From the NCBI GenBank assembly GCA_002682825.1, contig NOKP01000002.1, positions 1,369,132 to 1,433,131 of the forward strand: DNA of 64,000 nucleotides, given 5' to 3'. A model generated the notes under the pieces. That model had not been told where the DNA came from. It made no database searches and saw only the letters and a program-made list of their open reading frames with translations. This stretch comes from Neonectria sp. B-13. Lineage: Eukaryota > Ascomycota > Sordariomycetes > Hypocreales > Nectriaceae. The position numbers and the translations under genes were made by a program. Within the stretch, counting starts at the first letter, position 1. Every line of letters starts with the position of its first letter. This document shows, piece by piece, positions 44,004 through 55,881 of this stretch.

Positions 44004-44726
44004 ATGATCACCAACGGGCATAGCATCATCCGGTGTCTGGCCGCAGTGCTTCTCGTGGCCGGCATCAACGTGCAGGCACGTCCTCTCGCCGAGTCACGCG
44101 GCCACACCCACGCACCACTCATTGCGCGTTCCACGTTCAAGGAGGACTTCACCACCTTCAACACGGATACGTGGAGCTGCGAGTACACATGCCCAGTCAT
44201 TGAGACCGGCAAGGCCCGCTTCCGGCTACAGACTGGCATCGAGCCCGATAACTCCGGCTCCTGGTCGAAGGCCCGCTACAAGCCCCAGCGCTTTACCTCA
44301 GGCCGTTTCACTGCGTCGTTCTCCTTGACGGAGCGTCCGGAGCAGGCCGTCTGGTGGGGAATTGCACTTTGGGACGACGGTGACTCGGGCAAGTTCAACG
44401 AGATCAACTTCGGCTACACCACCGACCAGAGCTTTACCAACACCCAGCTGCGCTTCGAGAGCGCCCGGAACGGTAAATCCGTATCCCTGAAGGTCGACAC
44501 GGGGGTGGATTTGTACGACCAACAATACCACAACGCTACACTGGAGTACGACTCCAGCCGTGTCGCTCTCTACCTCGACGGCAAGTTTCTCAAAGAAATT
44601 ACCGATACGCAATTCATCCCAACTACCCCCATGGACTTTTTACTTGGCCCTCGCCTTATCACCGGGGAAGAGCCGTTGACCAGCGGGTTCACTGAGTCAA
44701 TCAGCTGGGTGGAAATATCCGCTTGA
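44004..44726 (+). CDS. Secreted concanavalin-like / GH16-fold protein, probably non-catalytic
   Basis: A single exon encodes 240 residues. A signal peptide (about residues 1-24: hydrophobic CLAAVLLVAGINV) is followed by a beta-rich domain: TFNTDTWSCEY, FTSGRFTASFSL, WWGIALWDDGD, FNEINFGYT, YLDGKFLKEI. This order matches GH16/LamG jelly-roll proteins. Where GH16 glucanases have ExDxxE, this protein reads EINFGY, so the nucleophile-assisting Asp is Asn and the acid/base Glu is absent. Enzyme activity is therefore unlikely and carbohydrate binding is more plausible. Cysteines are few (one likely pair, WSCEYTC). An upstream in-frame ATG at 43944 would place the signal peptide internally, so 44004 is preferred. 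Confidence 0.8.
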   Translation: MITNGHSIIRCLAAVLLVAGINVQARPLAESRGHTHAPLIARSTFKEDFTTFNTDTWSCEYTCPVIETGKARFRLQTGIEPDNSGSWSKARYKPQRFTSGRFTASFSLTERPEQAVWWGIALWDDGDSGKFNEINFGYTTDQSFTNTQLRFESARNGKSVSLKVDTGVDLYDQQYHNATLEYDSSRVALYLDGKFLKEITDTQFIPTTPMDFLLGPRLITGEEPLTSGFTESISWVEISA

Positions 44727-45120
44727 GCCCGAGCAGGTCTTGGAAAGGCTGGAAACAGCAGCTACACAACCAGTTTCCCTTCTTCATCCAATGTTTTCTT
44801 CTTCATTTTTCATTGTTGATACATGTCACTGCTGGCCTTGACGGTCTCTATTGCATATAGCTGTATTCTCTTCAGAGTTATTGAATACTAGTTCAAATAC
44901 TTACAGACACTATTCTCCTACAAATTGAAAGTTCGCCGAGACCTCAAGGATGACTATGTTGACACAGCCTGACTGGGGCAACACCATAATTGTCTATCCT
45001 TCGAAGATGAAATAGCACATTTGGCTAAAGCCATCTTTCAGATCAATCCTGCGGCAAGAAATAAGAAGAGTTATCTTTTGATTCCCTTGAACTTGGAATC
45101 CCTCTGCGCTTATTCAACAG
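44727..45120. other. Convergent 3' intergenic region
   Basis: No gene is seen between the convergent GH16-like and 5-oxoprolinase genes. Confidence 0.5.
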
Positions 45121-48100
45121 CTAAAAGTCCGCTTGGCCTGCTTCCCAGATCGCCAGACTTCCTGCAGCCCTCGGTTGGAAGGCCTGCTTCACCTCCCCGT
45201 TCGTATATCCGCCATTCACTCCATTCTGCACTGCCCCCCCCACAGGCGTGCCGTAGCCACCTCCCGATGGCGTTACCATGATAAGCTGATCACCGGGACT
45301 CATTCTCACCATGTTCTTCTGGCCCAGATTCACACCTCTCATTGATCCGTCCGGCTGTTTCCTGTTCCACGTGTTTGATCCATACGAGCCTTCTTCACCG
45401 CCACGCATCCCATACGGCCGCGTGGTTCTCCTCTCAGTGATGACGCTGAAACTGAGCGGCGCGAGAGCCTCGTAGACTCTTCGACACCCGTCCCCACCGT
45501 TGAAGACACCCTTGCCACCGCTTCCACGGCGGATGCTGAATTCGCGCATCAGAACGGGATAGCGCTTCTCCATCAATTCAGCGTCCGTGATGCGCGTGTT
45601 GGTCATGTGCGTGTGGACGGCATGGGCGCCATGCCAAGTTGGCCCTGCGCCAGAGCCGCCGCAGATGGTTTCGCCAAAGGAGAAATTGAAACCCTTGGTG
45701 CGGCCGCTCTCGTCGACAGACTCTCCGCCGAAGAAACCGACACAGTTCATGCATCCTTGTGACGCTGCTGCTGCCTCGAACGCTTGGAGAATGGTGTCGC
45801 AGACACGCTGAGAGGTATGCGTGTTTCCGGCACAAACGGCTGCCGCATCAGACGGGTTCAGGAAGCATCCCCTGGGGAGAATGACATCGATCGGGGATAG
45901 ACAGCCCTGGTTCAAGGGAATGTCCACGCCAATCATAGCTCGGAGACAAAAGATGATGCCGGAATATGTAAGTGCTTTGGGAGCGTTCATGTTGCCGTAC
46001 AGCTCCACTGTCGTGCCGGTGAAGTCGAAAGTAGCACTCCCATCGTCTCGGATGCGGACTTCTAGATGAATGCGAGAGCTGTTGTCCATGTAACCAATAG
46101 CCTGGAGTTTGCCTTCCGGGTACTTCGTCCGGACGTCCTTGAGGAACTTCCGCACTGCGAGCTCAGCGTTGGCCTGGACAGCGTCCATATAGAAATGCAC
46201 CGTTGTCTGCCCATATTGATCGATCAACTTGCTTAGAAGCTTGGCACCATTGTTGTTTGCTGCAGCAAATGACTGGAGATCCGTGATGTTGTCGCTCAGT
46301 CGTTGCGTGCTGTTGCATCCCGGCCTCTCGCCCGGTTCGGCGAAGATGTTGGCAATCCCTTGAGTGTCGAATTTGCCGTCACGAATCATGGTGAAAGTCT
46401 TGATTGCAACACCTTCTTGCCATAGCTCTGTTGAGTTCGGAGGCATAGAAGTTCCCTCGGAGCCTCCAATGTCAGTGTGATGCCCGCGCGAGGCCAAGAA
46501 GAAGACAATGTCCTTGCCAGCTTTGTCGAAGACGGGCGTGACGACAGTGAGATCGGGAAGATGGGTTCCACCATGGACTGCATAGTAATTAGCAAACGAC
46601 CTCTCTCTTATTGAAGAGTGAAGAATTACCGGGGTGGTTGGTTACGTATACATCTCCTGGGCGCATCTGGCCACCGAGTAGATCGATCTGGCCCTTGACA
46701 GCATAGCTCATGCTGCCCAAGAAGACAGGAACATGAGGTGCGTTGGCAACTAAATCGCCGTTGGGACCGAAGATGGCACAGGCAAAGTCGAGTCTCTCTT
46801 TGATGTTCAGTGACACGCACGTCTTTTGCAGCGCCCGACCCATCTGCTCGGCAATGCTCATGAATCGGTGTCCGAACAGAGAGAGCTGGACAGGATCAAC
46901 AGCAGATGCACCGTTAGCTCGATCAGCTGCCTGGGACTTGACATCGATGACGATGTGGTTGGAGAGCACTCGGGCTCTACTTCTGGGGGCAACCACAATT
47001 GTTTGCGTGTTGTCAATGATGACGGCCGGTCCAGTGACGATGCTGCCGCGAGCAAGGTCCTGGAGGACGAGTACACTTGCCTGGTGCATACCGCTATCCT
47101 TGAAGTAGATTGACCGCTATAACTTGTTAGCGATGGGGTATGGAAAGCCATGTAAGCCTTCTCACCGTTTCGGTTGAGCTCTTTTCGCTACTGATGGCCT
47201 CAAACTTGTCCTCGTGGAGTTCCTTTTTGAGCGCGTCGTTATCCTTGGTGTTCTCTGAGCTGATACCGATCCCTCTGACACGTATATCGTCGACGATAAT
47301 TTCTCTGTCCGCTGGGAGCACGAAAGCAAACTCTCGAAGATGTTCTGCCACGAACTCCTTCTTCCAGTCACCATCGGCCGGTTTCAAGATCATGAGGGTT
47401 GTATCACTGCCTCGATATCGAATGTTGAGATACATCTCGTGCTTTACTGCTGTCTTTTCGATGCCTTGTTTGACTAGCTCGGTGGTTGTGTAGCTGCGAA
47501 GATGTTCATGGCGAGCGCTGATGCTGGCGATGGTTTCCGCTGTCAAGAACTCGTTACATGGCTCCTGAGCCTCTTGAACCACCTCGGCAAGAGCCATCCC
47601 TAGATATCATTAGCAAAGTTTGAAGAATCACTGTCAGCATGTTTTGTATTCCTCACCATATGCTGACAAAAGACTCGAGTACTTGTGCATGACCACCTTG
47701 GAGATGCCTAGATTTTCTGCAATTTCACAAGCGTGCTGACCTCCAGCGCCACCAAACACCGCGAGGTTATGAGAGGTGATCTCGAAACCCCGAGCCTCAG
47801 TGAGAGCTCGAATTGGTCTGCACATTGATTCATTAGCCACCTCGATGAATCCGACTGCCACATCTTCGGGAGAGATGGCTCTGTCAGTGTCCTTTCGGAT
47901 CTCCTCAGCCAACTGGGTGAACTTCTCCCTCACGATTTCGATGTCGAGGGCCTGGTCCTCTGTGGGACCGAAGATATTCGGGAAATAGTCGGGCAGCAGC
48001 CGACCAAGCAGAAGGTTAGCATCTGTAATGGTAAGAGGGCCACCCTTGCGGTATGCCGCTGGACCTGGATGGGCACCAGCGCTCTCCGGACCGACTTTGA

Positions 48101-49348
48101 AGAGGCCATTTTGCCAGCTAAGAATACTGCCACCACCGGCCGCAACAGTGTTGATATCCAACTGAGGGCTCTGGATGGTAACTCCAGCTGTAGTCATCTC
48201 AAAGATGTGATCAAACGTGCCGCCAAAGCGACTCACGTCGGTGGAAGTGCCACCCATGTCGAACCCGACAAGAGGAGTCTGCCCGTCATAAGAAGTTCTA
48301 GCGTACCCAACCAGACCGCCTAGAACACGGACTTGAATTAGCACAGCGATGGATTTGCATGGTCAAAGAGAAGAAAGACGTACCCGCTGGTCCGCTAAGA
48401 ATGCCCTTCATGCCCCGAAAGGCCTTGTAGTTGACTAGGCCTCCGTCACTTTGCATGAACTCGCAACGTAGGCCGTCGAGGTTCCCATCTGTGAAACCAG
48501 AGGCAAAGCTCGAGATGTACTTGTGCGTCTCGGGAGTGAGATATGCGTCCGCAGAGGCCGAGCCGCCCCGGGCAACCATCTTGACCATGTTGGCGCCAAC
48601 CGCCGAGGACAAGGCGACGTGTTCGAAGCCGAGACCCTTGGCGATCTCTTCGACTTTCCGCTCATGGTCAGAGTAAAGGAAGGAATGTGCAAGGCACACG
48701 GCAACTGTAGTGTAACCTTGATCCTTTAGGCGTTGGAGTGATGTCTTTGTCGTTTCTTCGTTGAGCTTTTCTAGGACTCGGATGAGTTCACCACCTACGC
48801 CTTTGACAATTTCGCCTTGGATGGCTTTCGGAGTGCCATTGACGCGATCGGGAGCCTCGTCATAATGCTCGAGGGTGACTCGCTCATCGACCTCGACGAC
48901 GGTGTCGTACAGCACAGACGCCTTGCGGATGTCAAGGGCGAATATGTCTGGCCGTTGTTGTGAGCCGATCTCCAAGACATCTCTATGGCCTCTTGTCACC
49001 AAGAATGCGTGGCGTGTTCCTTTTCGCTCCAAAAGAGCATTGGTTGCAACAGTCGTGCCCATACGAATGGCGCGGATGGGGGCTTTTGGCAGGGGTTCTG
49101 TCTTGGGGATCTCTCGGCCGAGGTAGTGTGACAGTACTCTCCGAACACCTGGCGGCGATTAAGAACAGATTAGCATAAAACGAATCACTTGGGCTACACC
49201 CCGACTTACCTTCGGTTGGTGCATCCTTGTAGTGATCAGGATCCACGGAAAGGAGCTTGAATACCAGGTCTTCCTTGCCCTCGACCGACGCCCAAACGTC
49301 AGTAAAGGTGCCACCCCTGTCCATGGCGATGAGGATAGAATCCGCCAT
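45121..49348 (-). CDS. OXP1: 5-oxoprolinase (ATP-hydrolysing) / hydantoinase family, fused A and B halves
   Basis: Six exons (49348-49210, 49148-48384, 48319-47657, 47599-47166, 47116-46630, 46577-45121) join in frame to about 1314 residues, the length expected for eukaryotic OXP1. The N-terminal HyuA half opens [13 protein letters not shown], then [14 protein letters not shown] and [14 protein letters not shown], the sugar-kinase-like ATP-binding motifs. The C-terminal HyuB half has [12 protein letters not shown] across an intron, and later [19 protein letters not shown] and GYGTP. OXP1 opens 5-oxo-L-proline to glutamate at the cost of ATP, closing the gamma-glutamyl cycle; close relatives act on hydantoins. 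It is divergent from a Zn2Cys6 factor and near an amine oxidase and a permease. An alternative start at 49372 adds eight residues. Confidence 0.95.
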
Positions 49349-50044
49349 CGAGTCGACAATGTGTTCCCCCATGATAGCAGATACTCGCTGAGGAATATTG
49401 AAGGAGATGATGATGGGATGAGCGGATCTTTGATCCTGGATCTTGAAAGACGACGAGGTACTCAATGGCTATGAGGATAACTCGGGAAGTAAGCCCAAGG
49501 CCTTGCATATATGTGCCCTGAGCAGTTGGCCATCTCAACGGCATAGTCGAAACGACCTTCTGTATTATTTCGGAAGCTGACACCAAGATCCGCATGCGAC
49601 TTCGGAGCAGTTGGGCGCTTTACATCAGATCCGTTGGACCCTGGTTATCTGTTGTTCAGTGGAGAAGACCAAACCCAGCCAGATAGCCTATCATTTGCTA
49701 TCTGTGCAAATCAAATGCCTGTCACCATCTCCACTCTCCACGCTACCCCGGATTTCTCCCATCTTTTGACTCGTCTAAGTCGTCTCCACCGATGGGCAGC
49801 TCGTTTCGACCTTCCCACACACTCACAAGCGGAATCTTGAGCCCCTCCTCGGCGCATAATTACGTAGTCCAGTCTAGTCCCCGTCTGTATCTAACTATCT
49901 AGATGCGTGCGACCACACCCGGACCCCGCCTCCTTATCGCCTCGTCTCGGACCCGTGGATTCGTGGAGAAGCCCCCCGGCCTAGTCTTGCATCATCACCT
50001 CCTCCATTCCCCAGTTCATCACTGAAAACGTGGACAAACACGCC
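49349..50044. promoter_or_regulatory. Bidirectional promoter, 5-oxoprolinase / Zn2Cys6 factor
   Basis: About 700 bases separate two divergent genes. Co-regulation through shared CGG-type elements is a reasonable inference; no element was proven. Confidence 0.5.
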
Positions 50045-51785
50045 ATGGAGAAACGAGGAAGAAATGCCTGCTGGAAATGCAAAGGTACCGGGACCTGCTC
50101 CAGGATCCATCACTTCGTGAATTCGGGCTGTGGATACGCTTGCTGATCAATCCTCCATCGTTGCTAGAGCGCCGCGTCAAATGTAGCTTGGAGAAGCCCG
50201 TCTGCGGCAATTGTGCCCGAAATCAACACCAATGCCAGTACGGCATGAAGTTGTTGTGGAGAGAGGAGGCTCTGGCTAGGGGCATATGCTTTGGTCGACA
50301 AGGTAAGCACAGTGATTAATAAATCAGTTACTACCTGGGCCTTTCAAGCAGGACAAGCGTTAATCAAATCGAGTCACAGGCGTCCATGGCAAGTCGTCTA
50401 AGACGTCCCTTCGTAGCTATTCGCCCGCTCTCAATAGCTACAAAGGTCATTTCTATTTCTTCAACGCCTCCACTGATGGCTTCCTCAATCAGCGCCGGCC
50501 GCTGCAAGAGCCCGTAGCGGGTCAAGATCAACCACAACCACAACCAGCCCTCTGTTCCTCTTCTTCTTTCACGCACCAAGACGATCCGGAAGAGGAGGAC
50601 CAAGGACAGATGACTCTGTATCGGACTGGTATAAGCGGGTTTGCCACCGCTTCCCCAGATGGAGACCCGTTGGAATTGCATCTCTTTGACTTTTACATCA
50701 CAACTCTGTGCCCCGACCTGAGCAATTCGCTTACAGAAAACCCCTACCTCGAATTCATTGCGCCGCTTTCACTAACCTCGGCACCTCTTTATCATTCTGT
50801 CCTCAGCTGGTCAGCCCACGAGCTGTCCTTCAGAAATCCCGGCGAGCGAAGCTATCGGCAAATATCTGCCCATCACAAAGTCCGGGCACTACGGGGTCTA
50901 AGACAGGAGATTGAATCATCACAAGGTAGCAATGCTCCTTCTTCTTCCAACAGCCTGGCTTCGGTTCTCGCCACCATGATAGTACTGTCATGTCAGGAGA
51001 TTGTCGAAGCATGCTCGTCAACGTGGATAGCGCATCTCAAAGCCGCCCGGATGTTGTGCAGCATCCTTTGGCCGAAAGGTCACGATGCGCCTGACAGCTT
51101 CCGGCGGTTTTGCGTTATGTGGTTCGTCTCACACGAAATCATGAGCCGCACAGCTTGGATCCAAGAGACGCTCTTTGAGCCGAGCGAGTGGTTCGCCGGT
51201 GATGACGAAACAGAGATCGACGTCATGATCGGATGCTCTCGTGGCTTGATACAGCAATTGTCGGAAACCAGCACTCTGATCACGGATATACGAAACCAGC
51301 CGGCTTCTCCCAGTAACAATAGTGCGTTCATGGCTCGCCGCAACCGCATCGAAGCTGCCCTCCAGCGCCTCGGCCAACGCATTTCGACAACCAAGGGCTC
51401 GGCGCCGCCCGAGTTATCTGATATTGCCGAAAGCAAAAGGCTATGCGCATTGATATACCTCTACACCTGTATAGACAGCGCCACGCCGTCATCGCCCGTG
51501 ATTCAGATACTAACTGCCCAAGTGATGCGGATTCTGACGAAGCTACCACCGAGACCATCGCTCACTTTCCCTTTATTCGTTGTGGGCACGCTGGGTGTCT
51601 GGAATGAGGACGATCGACGATTGGTGCTTGACATGTTGACTAGTATGATCAAGGCGAGGCCGTTAGCCAGTATTATAAGAGTGGAAGAGGTGGTTAGAGC
51701 TGTGTGGTTGGACAGAGATTTGGGTAATTGTGAGCGGTGGGAGGATTTGGTAGAGACAAGAGGGAAGCTATTGAGTCTGGCATAG
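50045..51785 (+). CDS. Zn(II)2Cys6 transcription factor
   Basis: Exons 50045-50084, 50168-50302 and 50380-51785 join in frame to about 526 residues. The cluster reads CWKCKERRVKCS, then CGNCARNQHQC, a full C-X2-C-X6-C..C-X2-C-X6-C at residues 9-36, with the first intron after the second cysteine's lysine, as usual. Acceptor choice at the third exon matters: the nearer CAG (50351) leads to an early stop, while CACAG at 50379 keeps the frame. The rest is a helical fungal-specific regulatory region (HELSFRNPGERSYRQISAHH, then EIVEACSSTWIAHLKAARML). Its divergent position to 5-oxoprolinase and adjacency to an amine oxidase suggest pathway-specific control; this is inferred. Confidence 0.9.
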
Positions 51786-51828
51786 AGATCAAGATGGATT
51801 ATCTCTGTGGCCTTTTGTTTACTCATTA

Positions 51829-53175
51829 CTAGAGTCTTGGACCTAGATTCTTATGAAGACCATCATCCTCGGCCACCCAGTCCACTACGTCTTTCACATC
51901 TCTCACACTTCCCACTCTCCAGTGAATGTCATTCGTATCTCCTTCCGGCGTAGCTTTCCACCTCCACCGGTCCAATTCTTGCACTCCTTTCTCCAACACT
52001 TGTCGCGCCCAAGTACCCGATATTGGCAGCATTTTGAATCCATGCCCACTGTCCCCGGAGAAAACCATGAGAGAACGAGAGTCGGTGTCGGGGACGTAAT
52101 CAATGATGTAGTTGGAATCCGCTGTGTCGGCACACCAACATATGAACTTGCGCGTCAGTGGAAGGCCAGAGAACTGGGGCATAGTGGCGGTGATGAGCTT
52201 CACGATCTTGTCCTCGTCTTCTCGTGGAATACGGCCTTGGTTGTCAACCTTGTCGCTGGAGCTGGTAGGGACGCTCATGCGACTGTCAATGTCGACGCCA
52301 ATTGGCTCGTAGTTGGTCAGGCCGGCACTATGAGCACACAGCTTCAACAGGCCAGTCTCGGCATCGGGCTCGAAAAAGAAGCCAAGGTCTCGGCAGTTGA
52401 TAACGGGGATTCCAGCCATGGACTTTGCCTGCTCCGGCGAGAGCTGCAGATGTGCAACAGACCACGCCTTTGCAATAATCTGTGGCGCAATCGACGGAAG
52501 AAGACAGGCGACGTGAGCCCCGAGACAGAGGATGGTACGGGAGGCTTTGTGCTCCTTGCCAGATGCCGTCTTGACTCCGATGCAACGTTTGCCGTGGAAC
52601 AAGAGTGAGACAGCGTGGCCCTGATCTTCTCCGAGGATAAAGCGCACGCCCAGATGTTCGCATTCGATATGTATCTTTGCCATTGCACGCCCGGCGCTAG
52701 CGTAGCCTCCGTGCTTGTTGAAGTAGCCAGTCCAGCCATCCATGCCGGCACCTTTCAGCTGGGGAACGAGGGACCGGATATCTTGACCATGACCTTGACC
52801 AACCCCGATCGGTCGGAAGGAGCCGAGAGGAAAGCCTGGATGGTGTGCAATGGAGGAAAAAGACTTGGAAAGCGAGCTTCGCGCCTCGTCTTCGGCGCTG
52901 CTGGAGGTGGCTACAACGAGGCCCGTCTCTGCGTAGTACGGTGCGAAGAAGGGCGATTTCCAAGCCCTGATGGCGTCCAAGGCGAGGTCGGTATAGAAGC
53001 TATCTTCGTACTCGGCCCGGACTATCTTGTTGAGGTCACAGCCGGCAGAGTAAGACGATGGAATTTCCGAGGCTCGATCTAGTACGGTGATGTTTCGGTA
53101 GCCATTCTGCGCGAGGTCAAGAGCCGTCGACAGGCCAAAGGTACCAGCTCCGACAATCAAGATTGATTCGTCCAT
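51829..53175 (-). CDS. FAD-dependent amine oxidase (fructosyl amino acid / saccharopine oxidase family)
   Basis: A single exon encodes 448 residues. The N-terminal FAD motif ILIVGAGTFGLSTALDLA is followed by typical DAO-fold segments. FICWCADTADSNYIID carries the cysteine that in fructosyl amino acid oxidases and sarcosine oxidases links covalently to FAD, and SGDSGHGFKMLP is the conserved C-terminal flavin contact. This family oxidises secondary amines: fructosyl-lysine or fructosyl-valine, L-saccharopine, pipecolate or N-methyl amino acids. Which one applies cannot be told from sequence. There is no signal peptide; a peroxisomal PTS1 is not clear, since the end is GPRL. It converges with the regulator, leaving only 43 bases between stops. 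Confidence 0.88.
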   Translation of the reverse strand: MDESILIVGAGTFGLSTALDLAQNGYRNITVLDRASEIPSSYSAGCDLNKIVRAEYEDSFYTDLALDAIRAWKSPFFAPYYAETGLVVATSSSAEDEARSSLSKSFSSIAHHPGFPLGSFRPIGVGQGHGQDIRSLVPQLKGAGMDGWTGYFNKHGGYASAGRAMAKIHIECEHLGVRFILGEDQGHAVSLLFHGKRCIGVKTASGKEHKASRTILCLGAHVACLLPSIAPQIIAKAWSVAHLQLSPEQAKSMAGIPVINCRDLGFFFEPDAETGLLKLCAHSAGLTNYEPIGVDIDSRMSVPTSSSDKVDNQGRIPREDEDKIVKLITATMPQFSGLPLTRKFICWCADTADSNYIIDYVPDTDSRSLMVFSGDSGHGFKMLPISGTWARQVLEKGVQELDRWRWKATPEGDTNDIHWRVGSVRDVKDVVDWVAEDDGLHKNLGPRL

Positions 53176-54053
53176 GATTGCACTTTGACTTGGTCATTTG
53201 GCGGGCGACAGCGTGAGTTCCCATGGTCGCGATATTTAAAAAGATAAGGAATTGGAAAAGCAAAAGCAGTGTCGGTCCCAGCCGAGTCGTGATGGTCATG
53301 CGTCGTTGCGACCCTAAGAATGCGACTGTGCATGGGCTGTTTATCTCGAATGCTCGATATCAGCGGGTTACAGGGGGTCCCCAGTGTCGAGAATTGGAGG
53401 AAGGTCGAAACGAACTAACCAGGGACATTACTCGGCAATACGTCACTTGACGGCCCACCCAACATCGATATCCAGGTTGCCAGGGTCTATTCCTAGTTCC
53501 GTACATGTACTTGTACTGCGTATCGACAACTATCCTTCATACTTCTTGTATCTGTAGCTCGCGCATGATAACGGATGGGCTGCTCCTCTAGCGAAACGAC
53601 CTTCCCTCAGTTTTGAAAAGCAACCCATCCCTTGATTGTCAGTTGTTGCGAATGATTGTCTCCTCCGTGTCGATCCTGAACTAGGCTATACCTGTCTTAG
53701 GTCGCAACGGTATCGGACATACCATGGTTAACACAGCACACGCTTGTTCCCTTAGTGCCAGCACCAAGCAACTTAGCCTACAGCCCCATGATGTTCAGTT
53801 ACCCCAGATCCGCAGCTCCACTCGCCTGAGTCTTTACTCTTGTCACTTGATACAGTTTCTCGCGTTTCCCATCGCGGCTAGAGGCAGTCGCGACCTTATC
53901 GTTTGCTGATTAACTTGTCCTCGTCCTCGACATAAGATCGTCTCCTCGCCCCCCAAGAGAATCTCATTTCATCAACCACTACAGTCAATTTGAGTAACAT
54001 TACAGTCAATCTTCAGAAACAACAATCCTTTCCCTCTTGGCTTGCAGTTCGCA
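53176..54053. promoter_or_regulatory. Divergent promoter region, amine oxidase / permease
   Basis: About 880 bases between two divergently transcribed genes. No discrete element was recognised. Confidence 0.4.
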
Positions 54054-55881
54054 ATGTCTGATCTGAACAACGACAAGAAGGAAGCTCCTTCCATGGAGAG
54101 AGCCTCCACGCCTCAAGCCGAAATAGGTGAATCCCAGAAGTTCGATGCTCGACAGACAGATGAAGCAGCAACCTATCTGAACAATGCCGAGCACTATGAG
54201 CCGTTGTCGCCAGAAGAGGAGAAGAAATTCAAGAGAAAGACTGACTGGATCTTGCTTCCGATGGTATGACTTTGATTCTGACTGCTACACGTACAGTATT
54301 AGGACTAACAACCGCGCGTCTAGTTGTTCCTTGTTGCTACCCTTGGGGCGTAAGTTGATTCTGATACATCACCCAACAACAATCGGTGCTAACTGCTCGT
54401 TCACCAGTATTGACAAAGTTGCACTGGGAACATCGGCCCTATACGGTCTTCGCGAAGACAATGCCCTTGTCGGCCAACAGTACAGCTGGCTTGGGTCCAT
54501 CCTATCCCTGGGTGTGAGTTCTCTCGCTCTCGCAACAGTATTCATCGGCTAAGTTCTTATCACGCAGGCTCTTTTCGGAATGTTTCCCTCGTCTTGGCTC
54601 ATCCACCGTTTCCCAAGCGCCAAGTACCTTTGTGTATGCTCCATCGGATGGTCCGCGTGCTCTCTTTTTCTTGCAGCCTGTCACAACTTTGCTGGACTTG
54701 CATCGCTCCGCTTCTTGATGGGTACGCTGAATTGCCCGAGCATATCTCACCGCCTTGTTTGCTAACGCCGCCCAAGGAATGTTCGAGGCCATCATCGTCC
54801 CCGGTATTTCCCTAATTCTTGCCGGGTTCTACCTCAAATCCGAGCAGCCCCCGCGAAACGCCCTCGTCTTTGCTGCTGCGAGTTCCGTCTTTAACGGCTT
54901 TCTTTCGTGGGCTATTGGCCATATCCCAGAGAGCGCTCCCCTAGCAATTTGGCAATACTTGTTTCTGCTCACTGGTATGCTATCCACCAGAAAACCCTCT
55001 GCCTTGTCGTATCCTTGCTGACTCACGTCATCCCAGGGTCTGTTTCTATGATCTGGTCTATCATTGCCTTCATTTGGCTGCCCGGTACACCGATGGACGC
55101 CTTCTTCCTTAGCGAACGAGAGAAAAACCACGCTGTCCACCGTCTCGCCGCCAACAAGACCGGAATCGTCAACCATACTTGGAAGTGGTCCCAAGCGAAA
55201 GAAGCCGTCCTCGATCCCAAGACTTGGTTGCTCTTCTTTTTCAACATTGCCATCAACATTCCCAACGGCGGTCTCATCACCTTTGGAGGCCTCATCATTT
55301 CTGGTCTTGGCTACTCCGGTGTGGAAGCTTCGCTGCTTACCATGCCCAATGGTGTCGTGTCGACAATTGCTGCCTTTGTGTTCTCCCTTCTCTCGGCAAA
55401 GTGGCATAACAGGAGATGCCTCGTTGCCATGATTGCTTGCCTCGTCCCGATTATCGGCACTGCGGTTGTTTACGCTGTTCCTCGCAGTAACATTGGCGGG
55501 CAGATGGTTGGTCTATACTTTCTCTACACCTACTTCGGACCTTATGTTGTTGGAATTGGGCTGGCACAGGCGAACACCGCAGGCCACACCAAGAAGACCG
55601 TCGTATTTGCCATCTTGTACATTGGCTATGCCGTGGGCAACCTCATTGGTCCTCAGACCTTCCGGGCTAACCAAGCACCGGCTTATGTCGGCGGGACCAT
55701 CTCTATGATTGTCTGCTATTGTTTTTGCATTGCTGTCATGGGGGCTTATTGGGCACTTGCGGCATGGGAGAACAAGAAACGGGCTGCCGCCGCTGCCTCT
55801 ACTGTTGAGACTGAGGAAGTGATTGAGTTGTTTATGGATGAGACAGACTTTGAACAGGTAGGGTTTGTGTACACTACTTGA
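54054..55881 (+). CDS. MFS anion/allantoate permease-family transporter (Dal5-like)
   Basis: Six exons (54054-54263, 54324-54349, 54408-54513, 54568-54721, 54777-54974, 55037-55881) join in frame to about 512 residues. The N-terminus is cytosolic and charged (FKRKTDWILLPM), then come 12 predicted spans. IDKVALGTSALYGLREDNAL after TM1, MFEAIIVPGISLILAGFY, and SGLGYSGVEASLLTMPNG are characteristic of the anion:cation symporter (Dal5/Tna1) branch. Members import allantoate, nicotinate, biotin, dipeptides and related acids. The second exon is only 26 bases, easily missed by gene finders. It is divergent from the amine oxidase, fitting uptake of a nitrogenous substrate for the neighbouring catabolic enzymes. 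Confidence 0.93.
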
